A stretch of 13,548 nucleotides of DNA from an uncultured Campylobacter sp. (GTDB taxonomy: Bacteria > Actinomycetota > Actinomycetes > Mycobacteriales > Mycobacteriaceae), in the NCBI GenBank assembly GCA_946221035.1, contig CAMIME010000054.1, positions 1 to 13,548 of the forward strand, in the 5' to 3' direction. Positions 1-6,876 of the stretch are shown one piece after another (the first letter of the stretch is position 1; every line of letters starts with the position of its first letter). The notes beneath the pieces are model-generated. The model had not been told where the DNA came from. It ran no database searches and saw only the letters and a list, made by a program, of their open reading frames with translations. Both the position numbers and the translations under genes were made by a program.

Positions 1-82
1 CCCGCCCGCCCGTCTGTGTGCGCCCTTCCGGCGCGGGCGGGGAGACGGCAGCAGCACAGGCCAGAAGAAGAGCGGTGGTCAC
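1..82 (-). CDS. TadB-like pilus assembly membrane protein, N-terminal fragment
   Basis: Only the first 27 codons lie in the window; the gene continues past base 1. The GTG start (82-80) overlaps the TGA stop of tadA (81-79) in a GTGA junction, and GAGGAGG (about 95-89) is a well-placed ribosome binding site inside the end of tadA. The readable N-terminus starts with a hydrophobic stretch, TTALLLACAAAV, suiting a first membrane helix, followed by a Pro/Gly-rich hydrophilic piece. In Tad/Flp loci the gene after the TadA ATPase normally encodes TadB, an inner-membrane GspF-like platform protein, so the name is inferred from position and the hydrophobic start. Too little sequence is visible to confirm the family. 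Confidence 0.6.
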   Translation of the reverse strand, partial: MTTALLLACAAAVSPPAPEGRTQTGGR

Positions 83-1206
83 CTGGCCACCTCCTCGTAC
101 CCCTCGGCCGCGCCGGTGTCGGCGTCCCACACCACGCGCGCCCGCACCGGCTCACCCTCCAGGACGCCGATCTGGTGCAGGGTGCGCGCACCGTCGGGGC
201 CGCGGCGCACCACCAGCACGACATCGATGGCCGCCGCGAGCTGGGCGTGCAGCCCGGCGCGGTCCAGCCCACCGAGCGCGGCGAGGGCCTCGAACCTGGC
301 GGGGACCTCGTGGATCGAATTGGCGTGCAAGGTGCCGGCACCACCGTCATGGCCGGTGTTGAGCGCCGCGAGCAGGTCCACCACCTCCGCGCCGCGAATC
401 TCGCCCACCACCAACCGGTCGGGCCGCATGCGCAGGGACTGGCGCACAAGGTCCGCGATCGTGATCTCCCCGGCGCCTTCGGCGTTGGGTCCGCGGGTGG
501 TCAGGTTCACCACGTGCGGGTGGTTTGGCGTGAGTTCGAGCGTGTCCTCCACCGCGATGATGCGCTCCGCTGGGTCCACTTCCGCCAGCAGCGCGGAGAG
601 CAGCGTGGTCTTCCCCGACCCCGTGCCGCCGACGATCACGAACGCCTTCCGCTTTGCGACGAGCCTTCGGAGCGCCTCCGCCCTTTCTACGTCCATCGCC
701 CCGCGTGCAACCAGCTGGTCCAGCGTGGCGGAGGCGGTGCGAAGCACACGCAGGGAAATGCAGGTGCCCGACTGCGAGGTAGGCGCAAGAAGTGCGTGGA
801 AGCGCAAGATGGTGCCGTCCTCGCGGGTGATGTGGCCGTCACAAAACGGCTGCGCGTCGTCCAACCGTCTCCCGCAGGAGGCGGCCAGTCGAGTGGCCAG
901 GCGGCGCACCGCGGCGTCGGACTCGAAGGTGATGTCGGCGCGGGTCAGCCCACCGCCCCGGTCCACGAAGACCGCACCAGGGCCGTTGACGCAGATGTCG
1001 GTGACGTCCGGGGAGGCCAGGAGGGGTTCGAGGGGCCCGGCGCCGGTGGTGTCGTCGCGAAGCTTGCGCATCATATCGAGGACCCCGATATCGCTGATGA
1101 CCACCGCCTCTTCCCGGATCAGGGCGGCAAGGCGGGCTGGGTCGGGGTTGGCAGGCTCGTCGGCGAGCCGGCGCTTGACGGCGGCGATGATCTCGTTCTC
1201 GGTCAT
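79..1206 (-). CDS. TadA/CpaF-type secretion ATPase
   Basis: A 375-residue hexameric ATPase of the type II/IV secretion superfamily, which powers assembly of Flp/Tad-type pili on the cytoplasmic face of the membrane. The diagnostic motifs are all present in order: Walker A GGTGSGKTT (193-201), Asp box VEDTLEL (219-225), Walker B RLVVGEIRG (264-272) and His box GHDGGAGTLHANS (286-298). Residues 1-150 form the variable N-terminal domain. The length suits the compact actinobacterial members. The ATG at 1206 abuts the TAG of the upstream ssd gene with no gap, and the stop overlaps the next gene's GTG, so ssd-tadA-tadB is one translationally coupled operon. In mycobacteria the equivalent is Rv3659c, followed by tadB, tadC and an Flp pilin gene. 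The assignment is firm; the pilus substrate lies outside the window. Confidence 0.93.
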   Translation of the reverse strand: MTENEIIAAVKRRLADEPANPDPARLAALIREEAVVISDIGVLDMMRKLRDDTTGAGPLEPLLASPDVTDICVNGPGAVFVDRGGGLTRADITFESDAAVRRLATRLAASCGRRLDDAQPFCDGHITREDGTILRFHALLAPTSQSGTCISLRVLRTASATLDQLVARGAMDVERAEALRRLVAKRKAFVIVGGTGSGKTTLLSALLAEVDPAERIIAVEDTLELTPNHPHVVNLTTRGPNAEGAGEITIADLVRQSLRMRPDRLVVGEIRGAEVVDLLAALNTGHDGGAGTLHANSIHEVPARFEALAALGGLDRAGLHAQLAAAIDVVLVVRRGPDGARTLHQIGVLEGEPVRARVVWDADTGAAEGYEEVAR

Positions 1207-2211
1207 CTAGGCCACCTCCCCGAGCAACACCTCGGCGCAGTGCGCGAGCCCGCGGGGCAGGCGCTGCGGCAGCCCGCCGCGTTCGATCTGCCTGGTCAGG
1301 CCACGCACCGTGGGCACAGCGCACGCAACGCGCGTGCGGGTGGCGTGCTCGATCTCGGCCTCGCTCAGCGCTGCCCACGCGTTGTCGCGCACGGCGATCA
1401 CGGTGGGGGTGCCCGTGGCGTTGCACTGCGCCACAATGCGGGCGGCGGCGGCCACGGGGCGCAGTTCAGGGGTGGTGAGGATGACGGTCAGATCCACACG
1501 CTCCGGCAGCATCCCGGGATGGGTATCGACCACGGTCACACCGTCGGACGCGAGCACCGCCACCACGTGGTTGAGCTCACCCGCGGCCAGGCGGTACGGG
1601 TCGGCGACGCACGTGCGGGCGAACGTGAGCACAGCGATGTCGTCCGCGCTCGCCGGAAGTGCGCGGCGCACATCCTCGCGGGCCACGGCCCCCTCCCCGA
1701 CACTGATTTCGCCCCAGCGCGCGCCGGGCTCGTCCTCGGCGCCGAGCAGCAGGTCGAGCCCACCGGAGAACGGGTTCGCGTCCACCAGGGTCACGCTCCC
1801 GCGGGCCGTGGCGGCGCGGCAAAGGGCACCGGCAAGGACGGAGGCGCCGGTACCCCCAGCCGCGCCCACCACCGCAACCACGAGCCCTCCCGCGGCGGTC
1901 GGCGCACCGCGCAGTGCGAGTGCCCCGAGCGCCTTGAGCAGGTCCGCGGATTGCGCGGGCAGCACGTAGAGGCCCGGAGCCGCGGCAGTGGCGTCGCCGG
2001 TAACGGTGAACACCGCAGCGTGGGTGGTGGTTGGCGGTGGGGGCCGGAGGTCGTCGATAAGCAAGGCGAAGCAGGGGCGCCTGAAGGCGGGGTCGTCGGG
2101 GCCCGTGGCGTCGATGATGTGGCGGCCAGTGGCGGCGGCGAGGTGGATCGCTTCGGAGTGGAGGGCGGCGTCGGTGACGGAGATGATGATCGGTAGGGCT
2201 TTAAGGTCCAT
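1207..2211 (-). CDS. ssd: Ssd / CpaE-TadZ-like septum-site protein (degenerate Walker A)
   Basis: A 334-residue MinD/ParA-fold protein of the family called septum-site-determining protein Ssd (Rv3660c) in mycobacteria and CpaE/TadZ in Tad loci, where it is thought to localise the pilus machine; the mycobacterial protein has been linked to cell division. An N-terminal receiver-like region (1-100) precedes the P-loop-like segment GAAGGTGAS (116-124), a second conserved segment LVDANPFSGGLDLLLG (142-157) and a Walker-B-like VTVVDTHPG (225-233). Both lysines of the deviant Walker A (KGGxGK) are alanine here, so ATP hydrolysis is doubtful. The ATG at 2211 is chosen because the in-frame extension up to 2388 has no other ATG/GTG/TTG near the gene and would overlap the divergent gene. 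No clear Shine-Dalgarno sequence precedes it. It is the first gene of the tad operon. Confidence 0.85.
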   Translation of the reverse strand: MDLKALPIIISVTDAALHSEAIHLAAATGRHIIDATGPDDPAFRRPCFALLIDDLRPPPPTTTHAAVFTVTGDATAAAPGLYVLPAQSADLLKALGALALRGAPTAAGGLVVAVVGAAGGTGASVLAGALCRAATARGSVTLVDANPFSGGLDLLLGAEDEPGARWGEISVGEGAVAREDVRRALPASADDIAVLTFARTCVADPYRLAAGELNHVVAVLASDGVTVVDTHPGMLPERVDLTVILTTPELRPVAAAARIVAQCNATGTPTVIAVRDNAWAALSEAEIEHATRTRVACAVPTVRGLTRQIERGGLPQRLPRGLAHCAEVLLGEVA

Positions 2212-2262
2212 GCATGCAGCGTGCGCGGGCGAAAAAGGCGATTCAAGGGCCTCAAAAATTCC

Positions 2263-2271
2263 TGTGGATAA
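2263..2271 (-). promoter_or_regulatory. Perfect DnaA box 1 (TTATCCACA on minus strand)
   Basis: The plus strand reads TGTGGATAA, the exact complement of the consensus DnaA box TTATCCACA. It lies 52 bases upstream of the ssd start, within an 11-base identical repeat CTGTGGATAAC (2262-2272). DnaA-ATP binds such 9-mers at origins and at regulated promoters. Binding here is inferred from sequence identity only. Confidence 0.7.
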
Positions 2272-2305
2272 CCCCCTCTTTTCGTTGATCCCGCAACAAC
2301 TTTGC

Positions 2306-2314
2306 TGTGGATAA
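2306..2314 (-). promoter_or_regulatory. Perfect DnaA box 2 (TTATCCACA on minus strand)
   Basis: Second exact TGTGGATAA, same orientation, 43 bases from the first (about four helical turns, so on the same DNA face), again inside CTGTGGATAAC (2305-2315). It lies 33 bases before the -10 element of the HAD phosphatase gene. Confidence 0.7.
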
Positions 2315-2347
2315 CATGCACCACCAGCACCACCCGTCGCACGGGGA

Positions 2348-2353
2348 TAGGAT
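2348..2353 (+). promoter_or_regulatory. -10 element of leaderless HAD phosphatase promoter
   Basis: TAGGAT, followed by exactly seven bases (TTGCGGC) and then the ATG at 2361. This puts the predicted transcription start on or next to the A of ATG, giving a leaderless mRNA. No -35 element is obvious, which is common in corynebacteria. The hexamer supports the ATG at 2361 over the in-frame GTG at 2307. Confidence 0.7.
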
Positions 2354-2360
2354 TTGCGGC

Positions 2361-3173
2361 ATGGACGGCAACCGGCCGGTGGCGGCATTTTTCGACCTGG
2401 ACAAGACGATCATCGCGACATCGTCAGCGTTCGCGTTCGGCCGCGAGTTCTTGAGCAACGGGATGATCAGCCGCCAGGAAGCGCTCGATTTGTACCTGAC
2501 CAAGGCCTCTTACATGCTGGTCGGCCAGTCGAGCGAGAAGATGGATTCCACCCGCGACGCTCTGGCGAAGATGGTGGCGGGCTGGTCGGTGGAAGACATC
2601 CAGCGCATCACCACCGAGACGATGCATTCCGTGGTCACCCCGGCCATTTATGCGGAGGCACGCGAGCTCATCAAGACGCACCGGGACGCGGGCCACGACG
2701 TCATCATCATTTCCGCCTCCGCCGACATCCTGGTCCAGCCGATCGCCCGCGAGCTCGGCGTCGAGCGCGTCGTGGCCACCGAGATGGCGGTGGAGGACGG
2801 CAAGCTCACCGGCGAGATCCGCCGCTACCTGAAGGGCGATGCGAAGGCCCAGGCGGTGGAGGAAGTCGCCGCCGAGCGCGGCTACGACCTCAAAGCAAGT
2901 TTCGCATACTCCGACTCGGCCACCGACATCCCCATGCTCGCCCTGGTGGGCAACCCCGTGGCGGTGAACCCGGACCGCGCCCTGAAGAAGCACGCGATGG
3001 CCAACGGCTGGCAGGCCCGCACCTTCAAAAATCCGGAGCCGCTGTTCCAGATGCCCAACGCGCGCGAGGTGGGCATCGGCGCGGGCGTGATCGCGGGCGT
3101 GACCGCGCTGGCCGTTGCCGGCGTCTTCATCGCCCGCGCCATGGGCGGCAAGGACGACAAGCGCTCGGCGTAA
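2361..3173 (+). CDS. HAD-superfamily (SerB-like, IB) phosphatase with C-terminal membrane anchor
   Basis: A 270-residue HAD subfamily IB hydrolase, related to phosphoserine phosphatase, that would cleave a phosphomonoester through an aspartyl-phosphate. All four HAD motifs are present: FFDLDKT with nucleophile D12 and acid D14, Ser118 in IIISAS, Lys162 in GDAKAQA, and D185/D189 in YSDSATDIPML. Residues about 238-260 form one hydrophobic helix followed by a short charged tail, so the enzyme is probably tethered to the membrane with its catalytic domain in the cytosol. The mycobacterial counterpart by position is Rv3661. The substrate cannot be told from sequence; the insertion/cap region (about 30-110) is not SerB-like enough to assume phosphoserine. 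The start at 2361 follows from the leaderless promoter and from the family's short N-terminus before the DxD motif. Confidence 0.88.
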   Translation: MDGNRPVAAFFDLDKTIIATSSAFAFGREFLSNGMISRQEALDLYLTKASYMLVGQSSEKMDSTRDALAKMVAGWSVEDIQRITTETMHSVVTPAIYAEARELIKTHRDAGHDVIIISASADILVQPIARELGVERVVATEMAVEDGKLTGEIRRYLKGDAKAQAVEEVAAERGYDLKASFAYSDSATDIPMLALVGNPVAVNPDRALKKHAMANGWQARTFKNPEPLFQMPNAREVGIGAGVIAGVTALAVAGVFIARAMGGKDDKRSA

Positions 3174-3177
3174 GCGC

Positions 3178-4203
3178 TTACTTCCCGTGCCACTCGGCCA
3201 GGCGCTGGCTCAGCACCTGCCAGGACTCGTCGTGGGCGCGCCGGTTGGCCTCCTGCGTCCCGCCAAACATGATCTGCCAGCCGTTTTGCTGGGCATCGGA
3301 GTCCTCGAAGAAGATGTGGCCCGCGTCCTCATACACGTGCGCCTCGGCGCGCGGGGACTGCTCCGCAAGCGCACGCGCCGCGACGTCGGACTGCCACATC
3401 TGATCTTCGCCCGCGCCGAAAAGCACGGCGTTGCCGTCTAAGCCGCCGAGGTCGATCCGGGCGTTATCGCCCGCGGATTCGGCCGCGCCCTCGAAGGTCG
3501 GCCGGTAGGCCACCGGGTACGCCGCGATCATGCGGCCGAACATCTTCAACCCCGTGAGCACGCCGGATTGCCTAAATGACGCGAACGGCACCGCCTCGCC
3601 CCGCAGGGTGAACGACGGCAGGTCTTGGCCGGTGGAGAAATCCAGGCCGCTGTAGGAGTAGTGCGCCGGCACGAACGCGACGAGGTTGTCCACCGCGAAC
3701 CCGTTGGCGGCCACGAGCGCGGCGAACTCCGCGCCCTTGGAGGTTCCCAGCACCGTCACCGGCGACGGGTCCGCCACGTGCTCTTCGATGTAGCCGGTGA
3801 CCTCGTCGAACTGCTCCAAGGGCACCTCCGCCAGCGTCGGGCGCTGGTTGTCCTGGCCGAAGAAGTACAGGCTGAGCACCTCGTAGCCTGCCCCGGCCAG
3901 CTTTTCAGCCCGCGAGTAGTCCGGCGAGCCCTCGGACCCGCCGTAGACCACCACAACGCCGCGTCGATCGGGCGCGCCCTCAGCGGGCAGGAAGTGGAAA
4001 CCGTTGAGGTACTCGCCGGAAATCTTGCTCACCCGATCGCCTTCCGGGTACTCCTCCCCGCTTGCGCCGCCCGAGGCTTCCATCTGCGCGATTGGGTATT
4101 TGTTTGCGTTGTACGCGCGCAGGCCGGCGACCACCAGCCCCAGTGCCACAACCACGGCAACGAACCACGCCACCGCCTTGCCAATGCGTTTCAGAGCCCT
4201 CAT
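3178..4203 (-). CDS. Membrane-anchored alpha/beta hydrolase, BAAT C-terminal / acyl-CoA thioester hydrolase-like
   Basis: A 341-residue protein with a basic N-terminus and one membrane helix (about 10-30), then an alpha/beta-hydrolase domain probably exposed outside the cytoplasmic membrane. The nucleophile elbow is GTSKGAE with Ser155; the SKGxE form is typical of the bile-acid-CoA:amino acid N-acyltransferase C-terminal (BAAT_C) family and related dienelactone-type hydrolases. GAGEDQMW (Asp267) and DAGHIFF (His296) complete a plausible triad. Family members cleave acyl thioesters or esters; a cell-envelope acyl substrate is inference. Its TAA stop lies only 4 bases from that of the convergent phosphatase. 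The ATG at 4203 is the only start that keeps the membrane helix. A weak -10 (GAGAAT, 4216-4211) sits seven bases upstream of it. Confidence 0.8.
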   Translation of the reverse strand: MRALKRIGKAVAWFVAVVVALGLVVAGLRAYNANKYPIAQMEASGGASGEEYPEGDRVSKISGEYLNGFHFLPAEGAPDRRGVVVVYGGSEGSPDYSRAEKLAGAGYEVLSLYFFGQDNQRPTLAEVPLEQFDEVTGYIEEHVADPSPVTVLGTSKGAEFAALVAANGFAVDNLVAFVPAHYSYSGLDFSTGQDLPSFTLRGEAVPFASFRQSGVLTGLKMFGRMIAAYPVAYRPTFEGAAESAGDNARIDLGGLDGNAVLFGAGEDQMWQSDVAARALAEQSPRAEAHVYEDAGHIFFEDSDAQQNGWQIMFGGTQEANRRAHDESWQVLSQRLAEWHGK

Positions 4204-4273
4204 GCTCTACATTCTCTACCCCGATTCGGGCAAATACCTCCATACATCGCTAACATCGTGTGAAGAATTTCCA

Positions 4274-4291
4274 GGCACCTTCCCGGGTGCC
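4274..4291 (+). other. Hairpin in the 5' leader of the holin-like gene
   Basis: GGCACC (4274-4279) and GGTGCC (4286-4291) are perfect 6-base inverted arms around a 6-base loop. The hairpin ends 15 bases before the ribosome binding site AGGAAGG (4307-4313) of the gene at 4324. It could be an mRNA hairpin affecting translation or an operator; nothing more can be said. Confidence 0.4.
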
Positions 4292-4323
4292 ACGTGATTG
4301 CCACCCAGGAAGGTTTTAGAACA

Positions 4324-4893
4324 GTGAGCAACGAAGGCCTCTACACCAGCGGTTCAACTGCCGTCTCCGCCAAGGTGGACTCGATCCCGCTGCGCGATGC
4401 GGACACCACCCGGCCGGGCAAGGACTCCATCGGCACCCTCATCTCCAACGCCACCGAGCAAGTTTCCACCCTCGTGCGCGGCGAGATTGAGCTGGCCAAG
4501 GCGGAGATCGTCGGGGAGGTGAAGAAGGGCGCTGTCGGCGGCGGCATGTTCGCGGTTGCGGGCGTGATCGCCCTCTACTCCTCCTTCTTCCTTTTCTTCG
4601 CCCTGGCGGAGATGCTGGCGTCGTGGATGCACCGCGGCTGGGCGTTCCTCATCGTCTTCCTGCTCATGCTGGCCCTTTCCGGCCTGCTCGCGTTCCTGGG
4701 CTTCCAGAAGGTGAAGAAGATCAAGGGCCCGGAGCGCACCAAGGAGTCCGTGAGCGAGCTTCGCAACCTGGTCCCGGGTCAGGCCCAGCAGAACCTGGCC
4801 AAGGACGAGTCCGGCCTCTACACCGGCCCCGGCACCCTGCCGCGCGCCGAAGCACAGGCCGCGCGCGGCGGCTCCACGGCCGTGACCAAGTAA
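4324..4893 (+). CDS. Phage-holin-3_6 / DUF1469 family membrane protein
   Basis: A 189-residue protein of the actinobacterial 'phage holin family' (Phage_holin_3_6, DUF1469), a chromosomal envelope protein and not a phage gene. An amphipathic segment rich in Glu/Lys (LISNATEQVSTLVRGEIELA, about 39-58) precedes two membrane helices (about 72-98 and 105-128), followed by a charged soluble tail. The same type of gene lies next to marP in mycobacteria (Rv3669). GTG at 4324 is preferred because AGGAAGG lies ten bases upstream; an in-frame GTG at 4294 would add ten residues without a good ribosome binding site. The two termini share short motifs: GLYT (5-8 and 165-168) and STAV (11-14 and 184-187). 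No function is established. Confidence 0.82.
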   Translation: MSNEGLYTSGSTAVSAKVDSIPLRDADTTRPGKDSIGTLISNATEQVSTLVRGEIELAKAEIVGEVKKGAVGGGMFAVAGVIALYSSFFLFFALAEMLASWMHRGWAFLIVFLLMLALSGLLAFLGFQKVKKIKGPERTKESVSELRNLVPGQAQQNLAKDESGLYTGPGTLPRAEAQAARGGSTAVTK

Positions 4894-4905
4894 GGCCCGA
4901 AACTC

Positions 4906-4936
4906 AAAGCAGCTACCTCGCGGGGTAGCTGCTTTT
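4906..4936 (+). terminator. Rho-independent terminator, bidirectional
   Basis: A perfect 12-base stem: 4906-4917 (AAAGCAGCTACC) pairs with 4924-4935, around a 6-base loop TCGCGG, followed by a T run. It starts 12 bases after the stop of the holin-like gene and 21 bases from the convergent marP stop. The A-rich left edge gives a T-rich tail on the minus strand too, so it likely ends both transcripts. Confidence 0.9.
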
Positions 4937-4956
4937 CGCTTCTCGACGACCTCCGG

Positions 4957-6162
4957 TCACCCCGCCACGCACCCACCCGTGCCCACCGGCCGGGTGAGCC
5001 CCGCGACCTCGCCCACGCGCTCGCGAACCTGGCGCGCGGTTAAAACGTAGCCGGTCTCGCGCGAGTCCATGGACGCGCCGAAGATCATGCCAGCGACCTG
5101 GCCGTCAGGGGTAACAAGCGGCCCGCCTGAATTACCCTGGCGCACACCTGCGCGGATGGTGTAGGTTTCGCGTTCCACCCGGCCGGTGGTGTAAATGTCC
5201 GGCCCCGCGATGGTGAGCATCCCCCGAACCCTCGCCGGCGCCGCCTCGAACGGCCCGGACTGGGGAAAGCCCATGACCACGGCGTCGTCGCCGTGCCCGA
5301 GCTGGGCGTCCGCCCACTCCATCGCCGCCAACCCCAAACCGGCCGCGTGCAGCACGGCGATGTCGGTGTCGGGGTCGTAGAACACGACGTCTGCGGGTTT
5401 GACTCCGAGTACCGTATCCAGCGACACCCGCTCGGTGCCGGCGACCACGTGGGCGTTGGTGGCCACATAGTCTGGCGCCATCACGAATCCGGAGCCCATG
5501 AGCCTGCGGCGGCACGATTCGGCGTCCCCCATCACGTGCACCACCGACGGGCGCCACCGTGCCACCATCTCCGGGTCGATCACCGCACCGTCGGGTGCCG
5601 CGACGTCCGGGCCTTGCGGCGAGTTGAAGGGGGAGACGAGCGGTGGGAGGCCGGAGTCGTCGAGAAGCGCGGCGAGCTTGGCGGGTGCCTTCGACGCCCC
5701 GTCCGGCGCCACGGCGTCAACGCCCGCCAGCACCTTGGAGTTGCGGATGCCCTCCCCCACCGCACCCGGCACGGACGCGGCGAGCGGGATGGAGATGAAC
5801 CACACCACCACCGTCACAGCCGCTGCCTGGAATAACGCCCCTAGGACGGAATCGACCGTGCGCGAGGATTTCCGACGCACCGAGTTTCTGTAGTGCCCGC
5901 CGATGGTGATGCCCACGAGGTTGCCCAGGCCCACGGTGCACACCACCACGGCGAACAGCACGAGTGCGCGCGCGGCCTGCGAATCCACCGGCCGCAGCAA
6001 CACCGGGGTCAGCGCAAGGCCCACCACCAACCCGGCCGCGATGCCCACGGCCGAGATCACCGAGGACACAGCCCCCTGGCGCCACCCGCCCACAATTGCA
6101 CCGAGAACCACTAGCACGATGAGCAGGTCCACGGCACCGGCAATCGAGGTCATCCAGGTCAC
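4957..6162 (-). CDS. marP: MarP-like periplasmic serine protease (CvpA domain + trypsin-like protease)
   Basis: About 401 residues, orthologous by architecture and context to Rv3671c MarP, the membrane serine protease that gives mycobacteria resistance to acid and oxidative stress. Residues 1-160 form a CvpA/colicin-V-production-type domain with about four membrane helices; the C-terminal domain is a chymotrypsin-fold protease facing outside. The triad is visible: His238 in TNAHVVAG, Asp267 in DTDIAVL and Ser345 in GNSGGPL. Cys217 and Cys398 correspond to the conserved disulfide of MarP that supports activity under oxidative stress. It is the last gene of the nth operon, 9 bases after the Nudix stop. 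GTG at 6162 is chosen because AGGA (6173-6170) is seven bases upstream; TTG at 6168 and ATG at 6153 are alternatives that change only a few residues. Confidence 0.92.
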   Translation of the reverse strand: MTWMTSIAGAVDLLIVLVVLGAIVGGWRQGAVSSVISAVGIAAGLVVGLALTPVLLRPVDSQAARALVLFAVVVCTVGLGNLVGITIGGHYRNSVRRKSSRTVDSVLGALFQAAAVTVVVWFISIPLAASVPGAVGEGIRNSKVLAGVDAVAPDGASKAPAKLAALLDDSGLPPLVSPFNSPQGPDVAAPDGAVIDPEMVARWRPSVVHVMGDAESCRRRLMGSGFVMAPDYVATNAHVVAGTERVSLDTVLGVKPADVVFYDPDTDIAVLHAAGLGLAAMEWADAQLGHGDDAVVMGFPQSGPFEAAPARVRGMLTIAGPDIYTTGRVERETYTIRAGVRQGNSGGPLVTPDGQVAGMIFGASMDSRETGYVLTARQVRERVGEVAGLTRPVGTGGCVAG

Positions 6163-6171
6163 CGGCAAATC

Positions 6172-6876
6172 CTAACGCTCGTTGTTGCGGGATTCGGCCA
6201 GCGCCGCCGACAGGTCACCCGGGGTCCGGTCCCACGGCTTTTCCCACCCGCCCAGCTCCAGGACCACCGCGAGCAGGACCCCGGTAAACCCCCAGATGAG
6301 GTAGCCGCCCGACCAAAACGCCGGCCCCACCCAGCCGCGCCAGCCCAAAGCCCGGCGGTTCGCGGGCGCGATGAGGCCCCCAATCGGCGCGAAGAACACG
6401 TCGTCGGTTTCGCGCTCGCTCGCCGGCCACACCGTGCCCGGATCGGCCACGTACGCCACCACCGGACGCACGCGCCGATTGCTGCCGCCGGTGGTGGCGG
6501 CCTCCATCAGGGCCAGCGGGGTCACGGTCGCGGGGTCGAGGCCGGTCTCCTCCTGCGCTTCCCGCAGCGCCGCGGCGACAGGGCCCGCGTCGGCCGCGTC
6601 GATGTGGCCCCCGGGAAAGGCCATCTGCCCGGAGTGGCTGCGCATCGTCGGGGTGCGGTGGGTAATCAGCACCGCGGCATCCTTGGGCAGCTCGCGCGCC
6701 GAAGGGTCCCCGGTGAAGCAGATGAGCACGGCCGCCTGGTCCGCCCCCTCCTTCTGCGGCACGCGGGTGGCAAGCAGGCGGCGTGCGGCCGAGGCACGCT
6801 TGCCGTCGCGAAGTGCGTGCACCAGCGGCTCGAGCCACAGCGGCGCATCGTCGGGGCGAAGTGCCTTATCGGCCAC
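6172..6876 (-). CDS. Nudix hydrolase, CoA diphosphatase type
   Basis: A 234-residue Nudix protein. Residues 70-90 (LITHR, RSHSGQMAFPGG) match the UPF0035 signature of coenzyme A pyrophosphatases, directly followed by the Nudix box with LREAQEETGL (104-113) and the one-residue-longer spacing and Asp96 usual in this subfamily. Such enzymes hydrolyse CoA or oxidised CoA to phosphopantetheine and 3',5'-ADP with Mg2+ or Mn2+. The C-terminal stretch (about 190-215) is hydrophobic and Trp-rich. The GTG start at 6876 abuts the TAG of the thioredoxin-like gene (6879-6877), and marP follows at 9 bases, so it is translationally coupled inside the operon. Rv3672c holds the same place in mycobacteria. The family is clear; the exact nucleotide substrate is not proven. 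Confidence 0.9.
   Translation of the reverse strand: MADKALRPDDAPLWLEPLVHALRDGKRASAARRLLATRVPQKEGADQAAVLICFTGDPSARELPKDAAVLITHRTPTMRSHSGQMAFPGGHIDAADAGPVAAALREAQEETGLDPATVTPLALMEAATTGGSNRRVRPVVAYVADPGTVWPASERETDDVFFAPIGGLIAPANRRALGWRGWVGPAFWSGGYLIWGFTGVLLAVVLELGGWEKPWDRTPGDLSAALAESRNNER

Noticed and set aside
1..12. CCCG tandem repeat at the window edge
   Set aside because: Three short units in GC-rich tadB coding sequence; no evidence of a functional repeat.
16..2196. 726-codon open frame on the plus strand
   Set aside because: It runs antisense to ssd, tadA and tadB, which have complete diagnostic motifs; its translation is low-complexity Gly/Arg/His-rich with no domain, a usual shadow in GC-rich DNA.
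2284..2297. GTTG-N6-CAAC inverted repeat between the two DnaA boxes
   Set aside because: Four-base arms are expected by chance in a gap of this length.
2307..2360. N-terminal extension of the HAD phosphatase from GTG at 2307
   Set aside because: It would add 18 His-rich residues, place the -10 element inside the gene and start within DnaA box 2.
3685..3693. TTGTCCACC, a near-match to the actinobacterial DnaA box
   Set aside because: One mismatch and located inside the hydrolase coding sequence with no partner box nearby.
4324..4893. Prophage remnant suggested by the holin-like gene
   Set aside because: This family is a normal chromosomal gene in actinobacteria, is syntenic near marP, and no other phage gene is present.
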